This document shows positions 39,001-49,316 of a stretch of 64,000 nt of DNA, one piece after another. Position numbers and translations under genes: made by a program. Below the pieces are notes generated by a model. It was not told where the DNA came from. It was given only the letters and a program-made list of their open reading frames with translations, and searched no databases. The first letter of the stretch is position 1. Each line of letters begins with the position of its first letter. The DNA comes from Sinotaia quadrata (Eukaryota; Mollusca; Gastropoda; Architaenioglossa; Viviparidae): NCBI GenBank assembly GCA_028829895.1, contig CM054179.1, positions 42,239,617 through 42,303,616 of the forward strand. Direction: 5' to 3'.

Positions 39001-42000
39001 CCTGCTCATTAATTACCTCCCCCCTACTATTAATAATTCAAGCTTATAAACTTTCAGTTTTAAAAAATCTAAAAAAAACTTAATGTGTGGATTTATTTAA
39101 CAATTATTTTGGTTATTTTTTTTCTAGATAACACAGTTTCATTTACTGTTACATTATCTCACACAGCTGTGCTTTCTCCAGTGAAGTGGATAAGGTAAGA
39201 AGAAGTGGGGGAGGGGGGGGGGAAGGCATAATTTACATTTTGTTCTACATCTGATTTGAGAATCATTAAATAGCACACGGCTGAACTAGCCTTAACTAGG
39301 TAACTGTTTCATAACTGGCAGGCCACACCTCTCACCTTTCCCGCCCCAGACACACTTCCACCCTGACTTTTTACCTGGGTATCTGCGAGAGTGGGACGCA
39401 ATGCAAGTGCGTTGTCAGAATGCTGCATTGTACTACCTCCGATTCATCGATTGATATCCAACCTATTTTTTCTTTTGTTTAAAACCCAAGCTGGGACATG
39501 AATCTAATGGACAGGAGGTCTGCAAGTTAGGTAACGACGGTTTTAAAAGTCTCAAATTCATCGTGCAAAGTCAAAACTTACTTGTTGATTTAACTGCTTT
39601 TCTTTCTTTTTCTCAACTACCCGTGTTTCTCTCTGTTCATTCGACGAGTGCGCATGCTCGGCATTGACAGTGGTTGTTATGGCTGCGACTTCGTGCTCCG
39701 TACGACCCGCTGTAGAATTACTGCGATGTGTAGTCTCCACACTCCGTGTTGTCTGACTGGTTGTGTTGTCTTGGCTAACCTGTTAACATTGCAACTTTCT
39801 CTGGTATTCATACGAATATTTGTGTGCACATATAAGTACCTATTATATTAGTCATCTTATTATTGGGGGGGGGAGGTTGCTGCAGATTTGTATTAATTAA
39901 TTTTTATTACCAGTATACCTAACTAGTCTACTCCATCTGCAGTATACTTCACTTTGTGCCTGTTTGAAAGACGGAACGGCAATTTATTGGAAAATAATAA
40001 TTGATAAAATCAACCCTCTTATTCTTTCCAGTAGGAAACAGATCGATTTTCAAGCTTCGCTTTCAGGACAGTGCTGATTCTGTAGCACAGTGAAATATTT
40101 ATAACATAATTATATTTTCATTCCTCTATTACTTACAGGTCGGATGTAATGTCATCAGTATTTTTTAAGGCTAATGACCTTGCTAGCTGGCTAGCGACAA
40201 TTTAAAAAAAGAAAATCTGGAATGATGCGTGGAAAGTCAAACTTACCTGTTTATTGAACGACTTTTCTTTCTTTTTCTCAACTACATCTGCTTGTGCTTC
40301 TTTCTGCTTGATCGACGAGTGCGCACGCTCAGCAGTGACAGTGGTTGCTATGGCAGCGACTTCATATCCCGTACTACCCGCTGTCGAATTACCGTGGTGT
40401 GTGGTCTCCACGTGCCTTGTTCGATTGGTTGTGTTGTCTTGGCTGACCTGTAACATTGTATCTTTCTCTGGTATTAACACGAATATTTTTACACGTTTAG
40501 GAATCAGCATGTTAGTATAAAATATTTTGCTACCTCCATACCAGCAAAATAAGAAATTAATAGAAAAATACAAATTGAACTCATTAAAATTAAACGATCC
40601 CCAAAACCAACCTCAGCCCGCCTGGACAATCAATACACCAAAAAGAGACTTAACACTACTCAAACAACCAATAAAGCACAACCAACCACACTTAGTGAAA
40701 CAAAGAGCACTAGAACACATAAATAAAAAATACTTCAACCATCACCACATATACACTGACGGATCCAAAAGCAAAATGGGAACAGGCGCAGCAGCACATA
40801 GACCCACATTCACACAAACATACAAATTAGATAAAAGACATTCAATACTAACAGCAGAACTAGAAGCAATCCAAAAAGCGTTGACAATAGCAAAAAACAC
40901 CCTAACAACCAAAACACAAATACTCATACTAACAGACTCACTAACATCACTACAAAATTTAGCTAACCCCTTCCAAACCACAAGAGCACAAATCACCAAT
41001 GCAATATGCAAACAAATAACAACACTCGAAAAAAAGAAATAAAAACAACACTGTTATGGATCCCCAGTCACATAAACATAACAAGAAATGAAACAGCGGA
41101 CAAAGGAGCAAAATATGGAAGCAAACATGGAATACCTCTAAACACCCCAATACATATACCAGAACTGCAAGCACAAATAAAACAAATCTTTAAAAACAAG
41201 TTCCCCACACCACCCCACCCATATTTAACGAACATAACACACAACAGAGCAATGTATAGACTAAGATACAACTCCACAAGATTTACACATAACCTAAACA
41301 ATGAACCAAAATCATGCACTCACTGTCGAACAGACAACACAATAGAACACTTTCTACTACATTGTTACAAATACAGAGAAGAAAGAAAATGCTTGACTGA
41401 CACAATGAGACTATTACATTTACCAGTTACCACACAAACACTACTCTTTCCAAATAAATATCACCAAAATCACATACACCAAGCCATCATCACATATCTC
41501 AATCACACAAACACACTCCACCTTCTATAAAAATAAATATTAATAAAACCCACCCCTTACACACCATTACACAATAAATAATAAAAAAGAAAACCACAAA
41601 CTTAAAGGAAGTTACAAATAGCTTCCTCACATTAAAAAAAAATTCTATACATATACTAACACAATTCCTAGGAAAAACAATGCATACAATCATTGACACA
41701 CTAATAAAGCATGTAAGTAAACTGTAAACAATGACAGGCAATTGGAAAACTACTTCCATAACTTCCATAAGTCTTCCACAACTTTATTTTTTTTTTTTTT
41801 AGAACAGTACTAACAGAGTAAGGAGGAAGGCCCCACAGGAACTCTACAGAAACTGAGAACATCAAGAAGAGGAAAAGTTTCCACGCAATTCCTGTGGGGA
41901 AAAGAAGTGAACATAAAGAAGAAGTATGTTAGTCACGTTATTATTTGGTTTGGGTTTTTGTTGTTAAGTATTTTTTTAAAACCTAATGAACAGAAGGTTT

Positions 42001-43665
42001 GCTAATTGGTTAACGGCATGTTTTTCAAAATCTGGAATGAAGCAATGGAAAGTCAAACTTACTTGTTGATTTAACTGCTTTTCTTTCTTTTTCTCAACTA
42101 CCCGTGTTTCTCTCTGTTCACTCGACGAGTGTGCACGCACGGCAGTGACATTGGTTGCTATAGCAGCAGCTTCGTGCTCCGTACGACCCGCTATTGAATT
42201 ACTGCGATGTGTAGTCTCCACGTGCCTTGTTGTCTGATTGGTTGTGTGGTCTTGGCTGATCTGTAACAATTTATCTGTCTCTGGTATTCACACCAATATC
42301 TGTGAAAACGCGAAAGCGGCGGAAGCCGGAAGCGTTCCCCACATTAACAACAACAACCAATATCTGTGTACATATGTAAGCATGTTTATATTAGTTACCT
42401 TATTACTTGGTGGTGGGGTTTGTTCTGGTGGATATATTTGTATTAATAAATTAACGTAATTAATATATTACCAGTATACCAAGTTAGTCCAGTTCATGTG
42501 CAGTATATTTTACTGAAAGCTAGTTTAAAAGAGGTAACTACTTTGTTGGTAACTACAATACTTTTTTTAAAATTTACGTTGCTTTTATGTATGTGTGCGC
42601 GTGCGCGCGTGTGTATTTTTAAAATTTATTTTGTTTATATTACATTTATCTCAACAGAAGTAATCTACCCGAAATGGTCTGTCATAATATTTTCATTTAG
42701 GTCCGCTCGTACAAATGTTAAGCTACCTGATGAACTTTAGAAGGCAGAAGCATTGGATTCGGTCATGTTATGGCCATCTTCGCAACCAGTTCGCCTTCTT
42801 GCTAAAGACTGTGTTGCGTGTTTGTTGTTTCTGGCACGTGGACACTTAACCTTTCTCTTGCAGGGAGTTCTCGGTGGATTGTGAACGACCGCTTGCGTCC
42901 AAGCATTTCAAGCTACTCAGACTACATCTAAACCTATTCCTAATTGCAACTCACAGAGAATATTAATACTATTCTAACTCTAACCACTATTGATTTAAAA
43001 CGTAAAATTGTAAGGCAACCGAACTTGCATTGACTCTAACGCTTTTGCCTTCCGAGAAGATGCAGTATTTCCAGAATACGAGACGGTACAACGTTTCTAT
43101 GTTCCGAGATGGTACAACGTTTCCGTGTATAATATTTCTAGATTCCGAAACGGTACAACGTTTCCATATTCCGAGATGGTACAATGTCTCCGCGTACAAA
43201 GTTTCCGAATTCCGAGAAGGTACAGCGTTTCCTGATTTATTGGTTAATAAAAAAAGAGATATCTGTGTAGATTAAGTGGAGGAACATTGAAACCTTTTAT
43301 CTTGTGTGGTCAGATGACCAGTTCAAAAAGACAAGGTATAGTAAGAAAGCATTTACCTCTGGTCAGAAAGATCCGATCAGGCCGAGTGATTGAGCTAATT
43401 ACCTGTTCATCCAGATGTACGTGGACGTCACGCGCTGTTAGTTTCTCATCGTATGTGGCGCGTACCTCCCTCTGTGACGGACAGTGAGAAAAGAAAGTTA
43501 TAATTGTGTCTACGTTAAATAACAGATGAAAGAGAAAAGAACGGGACTTTCATATTTGGTCAAAGGAAACATTCTTAGTACGGCCTGACGAAGCAATTAT
43601 TCATTATGACTCACTCACTCACTCACTCACTCACTCAGGCACACACACACGCGCGCACACTCGTA

Positions 43666-43731
<66 letters not shown>

Positions 43732-44074
43732 CTCACTCTCCATATGTGCATATATATTCACTCACTCACTCCTTTTACACACGACTATCTACCTCAACCT
43801 CACAAGCATGCATACTCACTCCAATATCACACATTCGCTCACACCATCCACACTCATACATTCAGTCTGCACACATGCATAAACGTTCATTCATGTGCCA
43901 TATGACGTTTGCTGACACTTATTCACTCTCTCGTTCACGTTTTCTTTAGACAAACACATATGATTACAGAAACACAAAACGCAAACACACATAAACAACA
44001 CTTTCATCTACAAAATCCACTCCTCCTATTTAAGTAGATAGATAGATAGATAGGTAGGTAGGTAGGTAGGTAGG

Positions 44075-44110
<36 letters not shown>

Positions 44111-44119
44111 AAGACAGAC

Positions 44120-44165
<46 letters not shown>

Positions 44166-45976
44166 TATTTGAATAAATACATTATCGGCAATCGTTATAC
44201 ATATTCCATATAAAGTATTATTTTCAATGATACCCACGTGTCTCACTCTCAACTGTAAGAAGAAGATAAAGAAGAGGAAAATAAATAGGGTTTGTGGTCT
44301 ACTAAATAAAATAAGACTGAACTTGTAAAAGACGTCATGAACTGGGTGATTTGGGAGCTACACATTTAAAATACATACGTATTCATAGAAACTGCCTTGT
44401 ATTGCACATGAAATAGCATAAACGTTTAATTACATTCTAGAATGAGCCTTGCAAACAAGAAACAACGTGAATACATTTTACAAAAAAAATCTCTGCAACT
44501 TACTAAAATGTATAGTTGAATAGATTGTACACTGAAAGATTGGTACAAGACAAAACAAACCAATGAAATGTAGCACGAGATACCAGTCAGTCCAATCAGA
44601 TGTCGCGGCTTTACACAAACTCTGGAAAGCGCGATTCCTAACCAATAATTGGCGATTTACGAGTGACAATCCGACTTCAAAAGGCTGTGAAGAATTTCTC
44701 CTTGTGCATTACAATCTTGCCTTTTACTTAGTTCGAAAGGAACTTTTATTTATTATATATAATACTGATGAATTAAATAGGATATTTATAAACTATGCGT
44801 GTATTATTATAAAACCTTTCACTATTTGAGTTTCAAATTATTTGACTTATAGAACTGACTGTCAGATTCATACAAAAACCCATTAAAGCGTGAATATGTT
44901 TTTAATATGGTTTATAAATTATAAATTGACAAATTATTGTTAGCAATTACCATTGCATTTTTAGCGTTAACATTTGTTTGCAGTTATTTGAGCAAAACAG
45001 CCTAAAAGTTATACAGACGCCTGTATAATTTAAAAATTTCGTAATGTTAATTTTAATGATAAATTAAAAGTAATTGATATAAATTCATATTGTTTCTTTC
45101 CTAAAGTGTGGTAATATGACATACTGTCATACTTACATTTATCGGTTATTTTTCTTTTGTTTTAGTTTGTCTGGAATAAAGTTTTAACGGTAACAAAGAT
45201 TTTCGTTTATTTTATTTTATAATATGTTCATTACTGAATTTATTCACCTGTTGTTCAACACCATGAGATGCAATATACCACTCGACACGTCTCGCCAGCA
45301 ACACCTTTTGAGCTAAAGATAAGTCTTGGCCAACCGGCAGACTCCGGCATTTCTGTGCCGTTTTCTTGCGCACTCGGATGTTTCCGGTTTCTCTTCGGGA
45401 ACTCCGTGGAGAAGTTCTGAAGTTTGGATTGTCACTCGTATCCGCTGTGAAATTTATCTCCGGAACAGACTTGGAACGCAAAAGGTATGTGTAGCTAGAG
45501 TAGATACCATTTGCAGGTACTATACAAGGGACTTCTAGATAAGCTGGTTTCAGCTGCTTTATCACTGGAGAAAGAGGAACGCCATCGGGATCCGGAACTG
45601 CCCGATCATCAACGACTTGAGGTGCCCCGCAGGTGTCCGAGACCACCCGAGCATCTTTCGGCGATGCTCGAGGCTCGGTCCAAGCAGTTCGGATCTCCGG
45701 CGTAGGCGACAAGGGTGTTCCACGATAAGAACGGTTGCAATGAGAGGTCACTGGCTTAGCACAGCGTACCTTGGCAGAGTTTGACCTTCGATCAAACGTG
45801 GGCTCCGGGGTTGGTGTTCGAACCTTCTCTTCCTCGAAGGTGGTGAGGTCTGATATGTCTACGCTGTCGAAGGATGTGTCAGAACGCTGGAATGCAGTAG
45901 ACGTGCTGTTGCTGCCAGTAGAGCTAGCTGCTTGTTCACCCGCTAACTCTGTGCTGGTACCTCCAGTCTGTTGGAC
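27067..45976 (-). CDS. Uncharacterised multi-exon gene, all visible exons phase 0 (partial, 5' end not found)
   Basis: Proposed exons on the minus strand, in order: 45976-45248 (243 codons), 43471-43403 (23, tentative), 42260-42063 (66), 40447-40247 (67), 39779-39582 (66), 27768-27067 (233 plus stop TAA). Each starts after AG, ends before GT and begins and ends on a whole codon, so about 698 aa join in one frame. The first exon is Ser/Thr/Pro-rich, with [19 protein letters not shown] and [18 protein letters not shown] near its end. The three 66-67-codon exons are paralogous. The last exon has a Lys/Glu/Thr-rich part, a Pro/Ala/Lys linker (about 27290-27370) and a helix-prone end ([17 protein letters not shown] ... 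[16 protein letters not shown]). I recognise no family; the protein looks largely disordered. The start codon and upstream exons are not identified. The intron 27769-39581 carries a complete LTR retrotransposon in the same orientation as the gene. Confidence 0.6.
29083..29182. repeat. Tandem duplication, 50 bp x 2
   Basis: Two adjacent copies beginning AATACGGTTACGTCATTAGT are identical or nearly so, in the intron just outside the LTR retrotransposon. A recent slippage or unequal-exchange event is likely. Confidence 0.9.
29581..31124 (-). repeat. 3' LTR of the Gmr1-like element
   Basis: It is 1544 bp, the same length as the other LTR and the same sequence wherever compared. Read on the element's strand it begins TGTCACAGTCTG and ends CGTAACA. 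The polypurine tract lies immediately outside at 31125-31137. Confidence 0.95.
31125..31137 (-). other. Polypurine tract
   Basis: On the minus strand the sequence AAAAGCAAGGGGG directly abuts the TGTCACAG start of the 3' LTR. This is where the plus-strand DNA primer is expected. Confidence 0.8.
31348..35709 (-). CDS. Gag-Pol polyprotein, order Gag-PR-INT-RT-RNaseH (1453 aa, intact)
   Basis: One continuous frame. Residues 30-118 are a Lys/Glu/Ala heptad-like coiled coil; about 140-315 is a gag capsid-like region; [14 protein letters not shown] (C367, C370, H375, C380) is a CCHC knuckle; LLDTGC (D418) is the aspartic protease. Next comes integrase: H605, H612, C642 and C645 form the zinc module, and D675, D735 and E771 form the D,D(35)E core, followed by a GPF/Y-like block (KWKGPFVV, about 909-916). 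Only after it comes reverse transcriptase (about 1020-1200, [11 protein letters not shown] and FMDDL with D1190/D1191), then RNase H (D1339, E1378 or E1380, D1405, D1448). Ordinary Ty3/gypsy elements place integrase last; this order is the hallmark of the Gmr1 group. Gag and Pol share one frame, so no frameshift signal is needed. All key residues are present. The start at 35709 leaves a leader of about 620 nt. Confidence 0.96.
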   Translation of the reverse strand: MDRKQVIEDLKEAGIMIGYQGDELTNYIKTELALEKERAEKAEKEKEREREERVAARELKRLETEKLAEAKKLEAETEAKKLETEAKRIAADTEAKRIAADAEIKRLEWEVKKLEVTNPNRDRRSSGDSRSSDGNNHSRIENIIPKINMVPFDENKDQIDAYLKTFEKLARATNIPAEHWAINLSGLLQGSAKNEFNKLSDSESDNYDTVKAALLKRYKLTADTYRRKFKQATKASSETHAQYIRRVADLFQRWIDLAETPQTYAGLRDEMIKDHILGSYKSDLLIHLAIREKSTLEEIGNAADRFDDAHSQFSNAHANNKSRPNEPQTRKDKKNDGKAHSERDDKTSKPDTKNKSDKQKDKKNLACYTCGDSGHFSRTCPEKKTAKVYAVESHTPKTEKSNRTPVQANGHDTIALLDTGCELDAIVNASLVNRTDYTGETISVTFANGEQDILPVAEVSIVSDFVEGTVKAAVMENSPHDVILGCKYVLPCKKQTSTEPPLVNAVTRAASSKDKSVTAPMSAAPAVDKATVSEIKILQAEDETLYKLRKQAVLVSDVNTDDSNKRACIILKKGLLYRYSKVGDEFRKQLVVPQTKRNDVLRLGHESLFGAHMGVQKTTSRITSEFYWPDITADIRRFVLSCDTCQRTQSKNSIRPAPLGEPELISEPYKRVALDLIGPIIPTSTRGNRYVLTTIDYATRFADAVPLKNIDTETVAEALFGLWSRVGIPTEILTDQGSQFISNVMKEVNRLLSIKHLTCTPYHPQANGLIEKYNGTLKTALKKLATDKPKDWDRYIPALLFAYREVPQSSTGFSPFELLYGRTVRGPMMILKALWTDEKTDDEVKTTYTYVTDLRNRLETIGKIARENLTIAQSRQAEYYNKHTKPREFEVNDKVLLLLPEAHNKLQMKWKGPFVVTAKLGGLNYKVQTGKREKIFHVNLLKKYISREDQTTQADFVVATIVTEDEGDTDCVTGTLPNCPLQTDETVKDVRVNEALTERQKKEVNELLNEFSSTLTDKPGLTDLIEFSLKLTDNKPIRLKPYPLPHAKIDDVRREIKTMLDLGVIEKTDSAYGSPIVLIKKRDNSFRFCVDYRKLNQVTEFCAEPLPDPDLIFTKLANAHYYTKIDLSRGFWQIKVKDTDRHILAFTTPVGNYTWKVMPFGVSNAPSIFSKMMRSLLEPLYGRGVENFMDDLILGTQTWEEHLTLLRDVLARLKQANLTARPTKCEIAQFSLDFLGHKLSHGTMSPSEAKIAQLKDTSQPLTKTQVRSFLGLANYYRKFVPDFSAIACPLTDLTRKNMPTKVVWTDACQNAFDTLKSRLTSDLVVKLPDLTKPFLLRTDASNTGLGAVLLQEHNDTKHPVAYASRKLTTTEQKYSTSEKECLAIVWAIKKFENYLYGKTFVIECDHQPLAFLGQAQFTNSRLMRWSLFLTQYDANIHYIKGSLNVGADYMSRA
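36309..36326 (-). promoter_or_regulatory. Primer binding site, tRNA-Pro type
   Basis: Read on the minus strand, TGGGGGCTCGTCCGGGAT begins 2 nt after the 5' LTR. It equals, over 18 bases as I remember it, the tRNA-Pro primer site known from murine gammaretroviruses. It primes minus-strand DNA synthesis. Confidence 0.85.
36329..37872 (-). repeat. 5' LTR of the Gmr1-like element
   Basis: It is 1544 bp, with TG...CA ends, and duplicates 29581-31124. Read on the element's strand it lies upstream of the primer site and should hold the promoter. No core promoter could be assigned with confidence. Confidence 0.95.
38336..38945. repeat. 66-bp minisatellite, about 9 copies
   Basis: Units of 66 bp contain GTAGAAATGGGTGAGGACCA and AAATCTTTGGGCTGTTAAAA with few differences. 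Because 66 is a multiple of 3, the minus strand reads as a 22-residue repeat (around [16 protein letters not shown]) in two long frames. I regard these as by-products of the repeat and not as a gene. Unit variants (ACTGGTTTAG versus ACTGGCTTAG, GATATT versus GATAAT) alternate, which suggests amplification as pairs. Confidence 0.9.
40517..41925 (+). mobile_element. 5'-truncated LINE (non-LTR retrotransposon) with 8-bp target duplication
   Basis: ATGTTAGT is present on both sides (40509-40516 and 41926-41933). The sequence left of 40509 and right of 41926 follows the neighbouring exon-duplication units, so the insertion boundaries are supported independently. The insert carries an RNase H domain and a C-terminal zinc motif, then about 390 bp of 3' sequence ending in an AAGAAG-rich tail without a long poly(A). 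It lies opposite in orientation to the host gene. Confidence 0.75.
40527..41530 (+). pseudogene. LINE ORF2 C-terminus: RNase H plus CCHC, one frameshift
   Basis: The first frame (40527-41042) has [14 protein letters not shown] (first RNase H Asp), [12 protein letters not shown] (Glu) and [12 protein letters not shown] (second Asp). The second frame (41006-41530) has [19 protein letters not shown] (the final His/Asp motif) and [17 protein letters not shown] (CCHC-type zinc motif). The break is a one-base length change in an A-rich run near 41029-41042. The arrangement RNase H then CCHC at the C-terminus fits I/Nimb/Jockey-like non-LTR elements; reverse transcriptase and endonuclease are missing through 5' truncation. 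Codon use is strikingly A- and C-rich (ACA, AAC), unlike the surrounding DNA. Confidence 0.8.
43046..43232. repeat. Degenerate minisatellite with GGTACAACGTTTCC core
   Basis: About six irregular copies of a TTCCGAGATGGTACAACGTT-like unit occur with spacing between about 25 and 45 bp. It lies in the proposed intron between the first exon of the triplet and the 23-codon exon. Confidence 0.75.
43606..43730. repeat. (CTCA)n and (AC)n microsatellites
   Basis: A run of ACTC repeats (43607-43638) is followed by a mixed CACACGCG stretch and a pure CA tract of about 60 bp. Translated products here are simple-sequence artefacts. Confidence 0.95.
44034..44165. repeat. Compound tetranucleotide microsatellite GATA/GGTA/GACA
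   Basis: Four blocks follow one another: TAGA, TAGG, ACAG and again TAGA repeats, all differing by one base. This suggests step-wise evolution of one array. Confidence 0.95.
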
Positions 45977-46133
45977 CTGCACAGTAGACACATCAGTTAG
46001 TATGGGAAGTGTGCATTTCACCCGAGGTATGAAGTTGAAAGTATCGAAAAGTTGACAAAAAATATGTCTAGTTTTGCTGGTATGTGTAATGTGTCTTAAC
46101 ATCGTTTAATTCAAAACAGCCTATTGAAATATC

Positions 46134-46501
<368 letters not shown>

Positions 46502-46505
<4 letters not shown>

Positions 46506-48253
46506 TAAGCTGTTGCTTTAAACACAAATGCAGAAACTAATAAACATCTCACGCATAATAGTATGCATTGTGTAGTACACATTTTACAACAGTACACATT
46601 TGCATGCTCATAAAGACACGGATATTTAAGTTATACTCAGATATCGTTACGCTTGTAGCATGCACTCACACTTAGTGTTCTTTGACGTCAGCAGCTTACG
46701 TCACATTCATAGTCATTTTTAGCAGGAAACTAACAAGTGTTGTGCCAGTAAAGGAAATCGAATCACGTCGATACAAATTTGTCAATAAGACAGGACAGTC
46801 CAAATCGCGGAAGGGATCCTCTGAGACTGTTGATTCCTTTTTATTAATGTCTCAAAATGCAGGGCCACGAGCCATAGCGTAATATTGTTTTACAGCTACT
46901 GTTCATTGCATGAAATGGTCTTCGAGAAACAGCATTTTGTGCAGTCATTAATGTCCTGTCGCCCGCCATATTCCGTGTCTTGTCATGATCACATGCAACT
47001 AGCCAAACACTATTGAAATTGCTCGAAAGAGGACTTGAACAAAATGTTAAACATTTTATCAACGGGTTGTAGTATAAAGGGTTCATACTACAGAGAAATC
47101 AAGCTGACGTCATCGCTGTTGTGCAAGAAACAGCCCTGAAAGAACACATGTTTACTTTTTTTTTTTTTTTTTTTAAAAGCCCAACTTCTAAGAGATTTTT
47201 TTTCTCGACAAAATGCAGTTAGTTGTTAGTACATAGCGGGCAACACAGCCATGTTGACACTGTTAAATGCTTTGAATTTACATAATGCATGCCGACTGAC
47301 TTCTATTTTCACTGTTAATGGAGAGAAATGCACACAAACGCACTCACACACACACACACACATACTTGCACCAAAAACACGCGCAGATCACTTGATCACA
47401 TGTTATTTGTGAATGTAACACAAATTGTCCTAATAAATAAGAGTGATCATATTACACACCTTTGTGGACAAACGCTCAAGCTGTCATGAAAGTTAAAACA
47501 AAACAAAACAGTAACTACAGGATGATAAGTAAATATAAATAGACTAGGTACCTTTATATTTGCAAAGTAATTTGAAACAGTTGCTCTATAAATAATAAAA
47601 TGTCAATCAATAATCAAACATTTAATTAATCAATCCCAACAATCAATTATCTAATTCCATAAATCAATAAATAACTCAGATCTTATTTTTTTCACCTTGA
47701 AGCTCAAGCTGCAAAAACTCAACTAATTTACTGAAATTTACTCGAGAAGCACGATGTAAGAGATACAGGCAGATTATAAATATTTATATTTTTATATTAA
47801 GGAAACATTTAAACACTTAAACGTGTGTGTAGTCAACACACATATATATGCATACACACATACATAATCACACACACACACACACACATACACACACGTA
47901 TTCTGAGTTACTTTGAAGTGCGAAGAATAAGATCTGCAGCTGTCTTTCGTACTGTGTTAGTAAAATTAAAACACACAGATACACAAACACTATACATTCT
48001 TGTTTATTTCGCTGTATGAAGGTTTACACGTATTCAACAGCCATATTATTACATCATACACTTCATGCACCGTGTTATGGCAACAAAGTTACTATATAAA
48101 GTGCTTTGTGGTTACTGGTGCCTTTGTTACGTACAATGTGCTATGTGTATTTCTTCTCATCACTTCCTCAGTTCTCTTTAACAATAACATCAAACAACGA
48201 GGTAAAATTTAATACAACCACAACAATAGTTCTATATAACAATTTTTCCACAA
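46502..48253. other. AT-rich sequence without a recognisable gene
   Basis: It holds a poly-T run near 47157-47174 and short AC tracts near 47345-47361 and 47872-47897. A plus-strand frame at 46682-46882 is GC-richer than its surroundings but has no known motif. Confidence 0.5.
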
Positions 48254-48437
48254 TGACGCTTATTATAACACATGCGAAATAACTTACCTGTGTATAACAA
48301 TGACACTTATTATAACACATGCGAAATAACTTACCTGTGTATAACAATGACGCTTATTATAACACATACGAAATAACTTACCTGTGTATAACAATGACGC
48401 TTATTATAACACATGCGAAATAACTTACGTGTGCATG
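48254..48437. repeat. 47-bp minisatellite, 4 copies
   Basis: Units start TGACGCTTATTATAACACAT and repeat at 48254, 48301, 48348 and 48395 with one to three differences. Confidence 0.9.
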
Positions 48438-48473
48438 ACTGATAAGCGCACCCCATCGACTCTTTCCAGATAA

Positions 48474-48900
48474 AGCGGGCTTTAGAAAGACAACAATGAA
48501 TATTCTCAAATAGGGCGGACTTTAGCAAGACAACAATGAATATTCTCAAATGGGATGGACGTTAGCAAGACAACAAATAATGTTCTGAGGCGGAATTGGG
48601 TTTACAGAAAACCAATATTTGACATTCTTATAAGAAGTGAACGTTAGAAAGACAAAACACAATTTTTGTTCTCTTGTGGAGCAGACTTCAGGAAGACAAC
48701 AATTAATTTTCTCAAATGAGGCGGAATTAAAAAAAATACAGCAATGAATAATATTAATTGAGCGGACTTTGGAAACCAACGCTTAATATTGTCAAATAAA
48801 CGAAATAAAGGCAGACAACTCTTAATATTTGTCTAGTATTTCAACAATATTCTCAAACGGATATAGCTTGAAAAAGACGAAGCGAACTTTGGAAAGGCAA
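48474..48900. repeat. Degenerate tandem repeat, core AGACAACAATGAATATTCTC
   Basis: Units of about 39 bp (CGGACTTTAG-AAGACAACAATG-ATTCTCAAAT) are regular at first and then drift in length and sequence to about 48900. This is an older array next to the younger 47-bp array. Confidence 0.75.
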
Positions 48901-49082
48901 TACACTCAAAGCCAACGTCTGGATTTGAACAGGAAACAAATGCTTGATTAATCATTCATTTAATATTTTATATTATTTACAATTGGCAAAGGGGGGATAA
49001 CTGGTATTTGCTGTAAAAGGGCAACGCAACTTGTATTCTAGAGACTGCACAAAATGACAATAATTTTTCGTATTTCAGCCTT

Positions 49083-49316
49083 ACAACTGACAGACGTCTT
49101 GTTTGAGCAAGAATTATTCATCATGTAAATGATCAGCTGTACAACTGACAGACGTCTTGTTTGAGCAAGAATTATTCATCATGTAAATGATCAGCCTTAC
49201 AACTGACAGAGGTCTTGTTTGAGCAAGAATTATTCATCATGTAAATGATCAGCCTTACAACTGACAGACGTCTTGTTTGAGCAAGAATTATTCATCATGT
49301 AAATGATCAGCTGTAC
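49083..49316. repeat. 58-bp minisatellite, 4 copies
   Basis: Units beginning ACAACTGACAGACGTCTTGT start at 49083, 49141, 49199 and 49257, with only one or two changes between them. Confidence 0.9.

Larger units (their letters stand above)
39465..42540 (-). repeat. Three tandem copies of an exon plus flanking intron
   Basis: The units centre on the exons 39582-39779, 40247-40447 and 42063-42260. The exons share SQDNTT, VETTH, NST/NSI-AG, VEKKKEK and a final Q or QQ. The intron sequence is shared too: a TCTCTGGTATT block follows each exon's upstream edge, a TTAGT/TTAG-CTTATTA block lies further out, and a TTTAAAAC-CTAATG-ACAG-AGG block precedes the donor side in units 1 and 3. The whole segment was therefore duplicated, not only the exon. 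Unit 2 is split by a LINE insertion. Exon lengths 198, 201 and 198 keep the frame whichever copies are used. Confidence 0.85.

Noticed and set aside
38311..39009. Two minus-strand frames of 133 and 96 codons with a 22-residue repeat
   Set aside because: They lie entirely in the 66-bp minisatellite; the open frame follows from the unit length being a multiple of three.
46682..46882. 66-codon plus-strand frame with a coding-like composition
   Set aside because: There is no convincing splice pair and no known motif.
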